From NCBI GenBank assembly GCA_030624355.1, contig JAUXKG010000198.1, positions 1-5,479 of the forward strand: a stretch of DNA of 5,479 nucleotides. The letters run 5' to 3'. The DNA comes from Acidobacteriota bacterium. Its GTDB lineage: Bacteria > Acidobacteriota > UBA6911 > RPQK01 > JADFOI01. This document shows, one piece after another, positions 5,472-5,479 of the stretch (its first letter is position 1; each line of letters opens with the position of its first letter). The position numbers were made by a program, and so were the translations under genes. Under the pieces are notes generated by a model. The model was not told where the DNA came from. It did not search any database and worked only from the letters and a program-made list of their open reading frames with translations.

Positions 5472-5479
5472 TTCGTTGC

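Noticed and set aside
1..5479. CRISPR array, tRNA, rRNA or transposase gene
   Set aside because: No regularly spaced short repeats, no cloverleaf-like segment and no transposase motif seen on either strand.

Overview
The window reads as chromosomal DNA of a Gram-negative (diderm) bacterium of moderate GC content. The diderm inference rests on an ADP-heptose pathway kinase (lipopolysaccharide inner core) and on a secreted-protein gene. The phylum cannot be fixed from this sequence. The long-form LOG protein and the stand-alone heptose kinase feel like Acidobacteriota or an old 'deltaproteobacterial' lineage, but that is only an impression.

Layout. The left edge holds the first 41 codons of a minus-strand gene with a signal peptide, a strong ribosome binding site and a good sigma70-type promoter (about 223-250). 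A 440-base stretch with no convincing gene follows. Next comes a plus-strand gene for a divergent metallo-beta-lactamase-fold protein (691-1560), then rfaE1, the heptose-7-phosphate kinase (1793-2779). Converging on rfaE1 from the other strand is a sodium/calcium exchanger-family membrane protein (2855-4021), whose promoter implies a leaderless mRNA. Divergent from it is a long LOG-family (TIGR00730-like) Rossmann protein (4273-5337, GTG start). The right edge carries palindromic DNA that may be a repetitive or mobile element running out of the window.

The most unusual signal is an imperfect direct repeat of about 100 bases. One copy (523-621) precedes the metallo-beta-lactamase-fold gene and the other (1699-1800) precedes rfaE1. 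The second copy ends inside the first codons of rfaE1, and the first carries the same start-codon region leading nowhere obvious. The roughly 1.1 kb between the copies is visibly richer in G and C than the neighbouring genes. Together this suggests that the gene was inserted or duplicated in beside an old rfaE1 promoter. Its product is also odd: it keeps only part of the usual metal-binding motif set.

The genes do not form an obvious pathway. rfaE1 serves envelope lipopolysaccharide, the exchanger is an inner-membrane cation transporter, and the LOG protein acts on nucleotides in the cytoplasm. Strands alternate and each gene seems to be its own transcription unit. I see no CRISPR array, tRNA, rRNA or transposase gene, and nothing here amounts to a demonstrable new multi-gene system.
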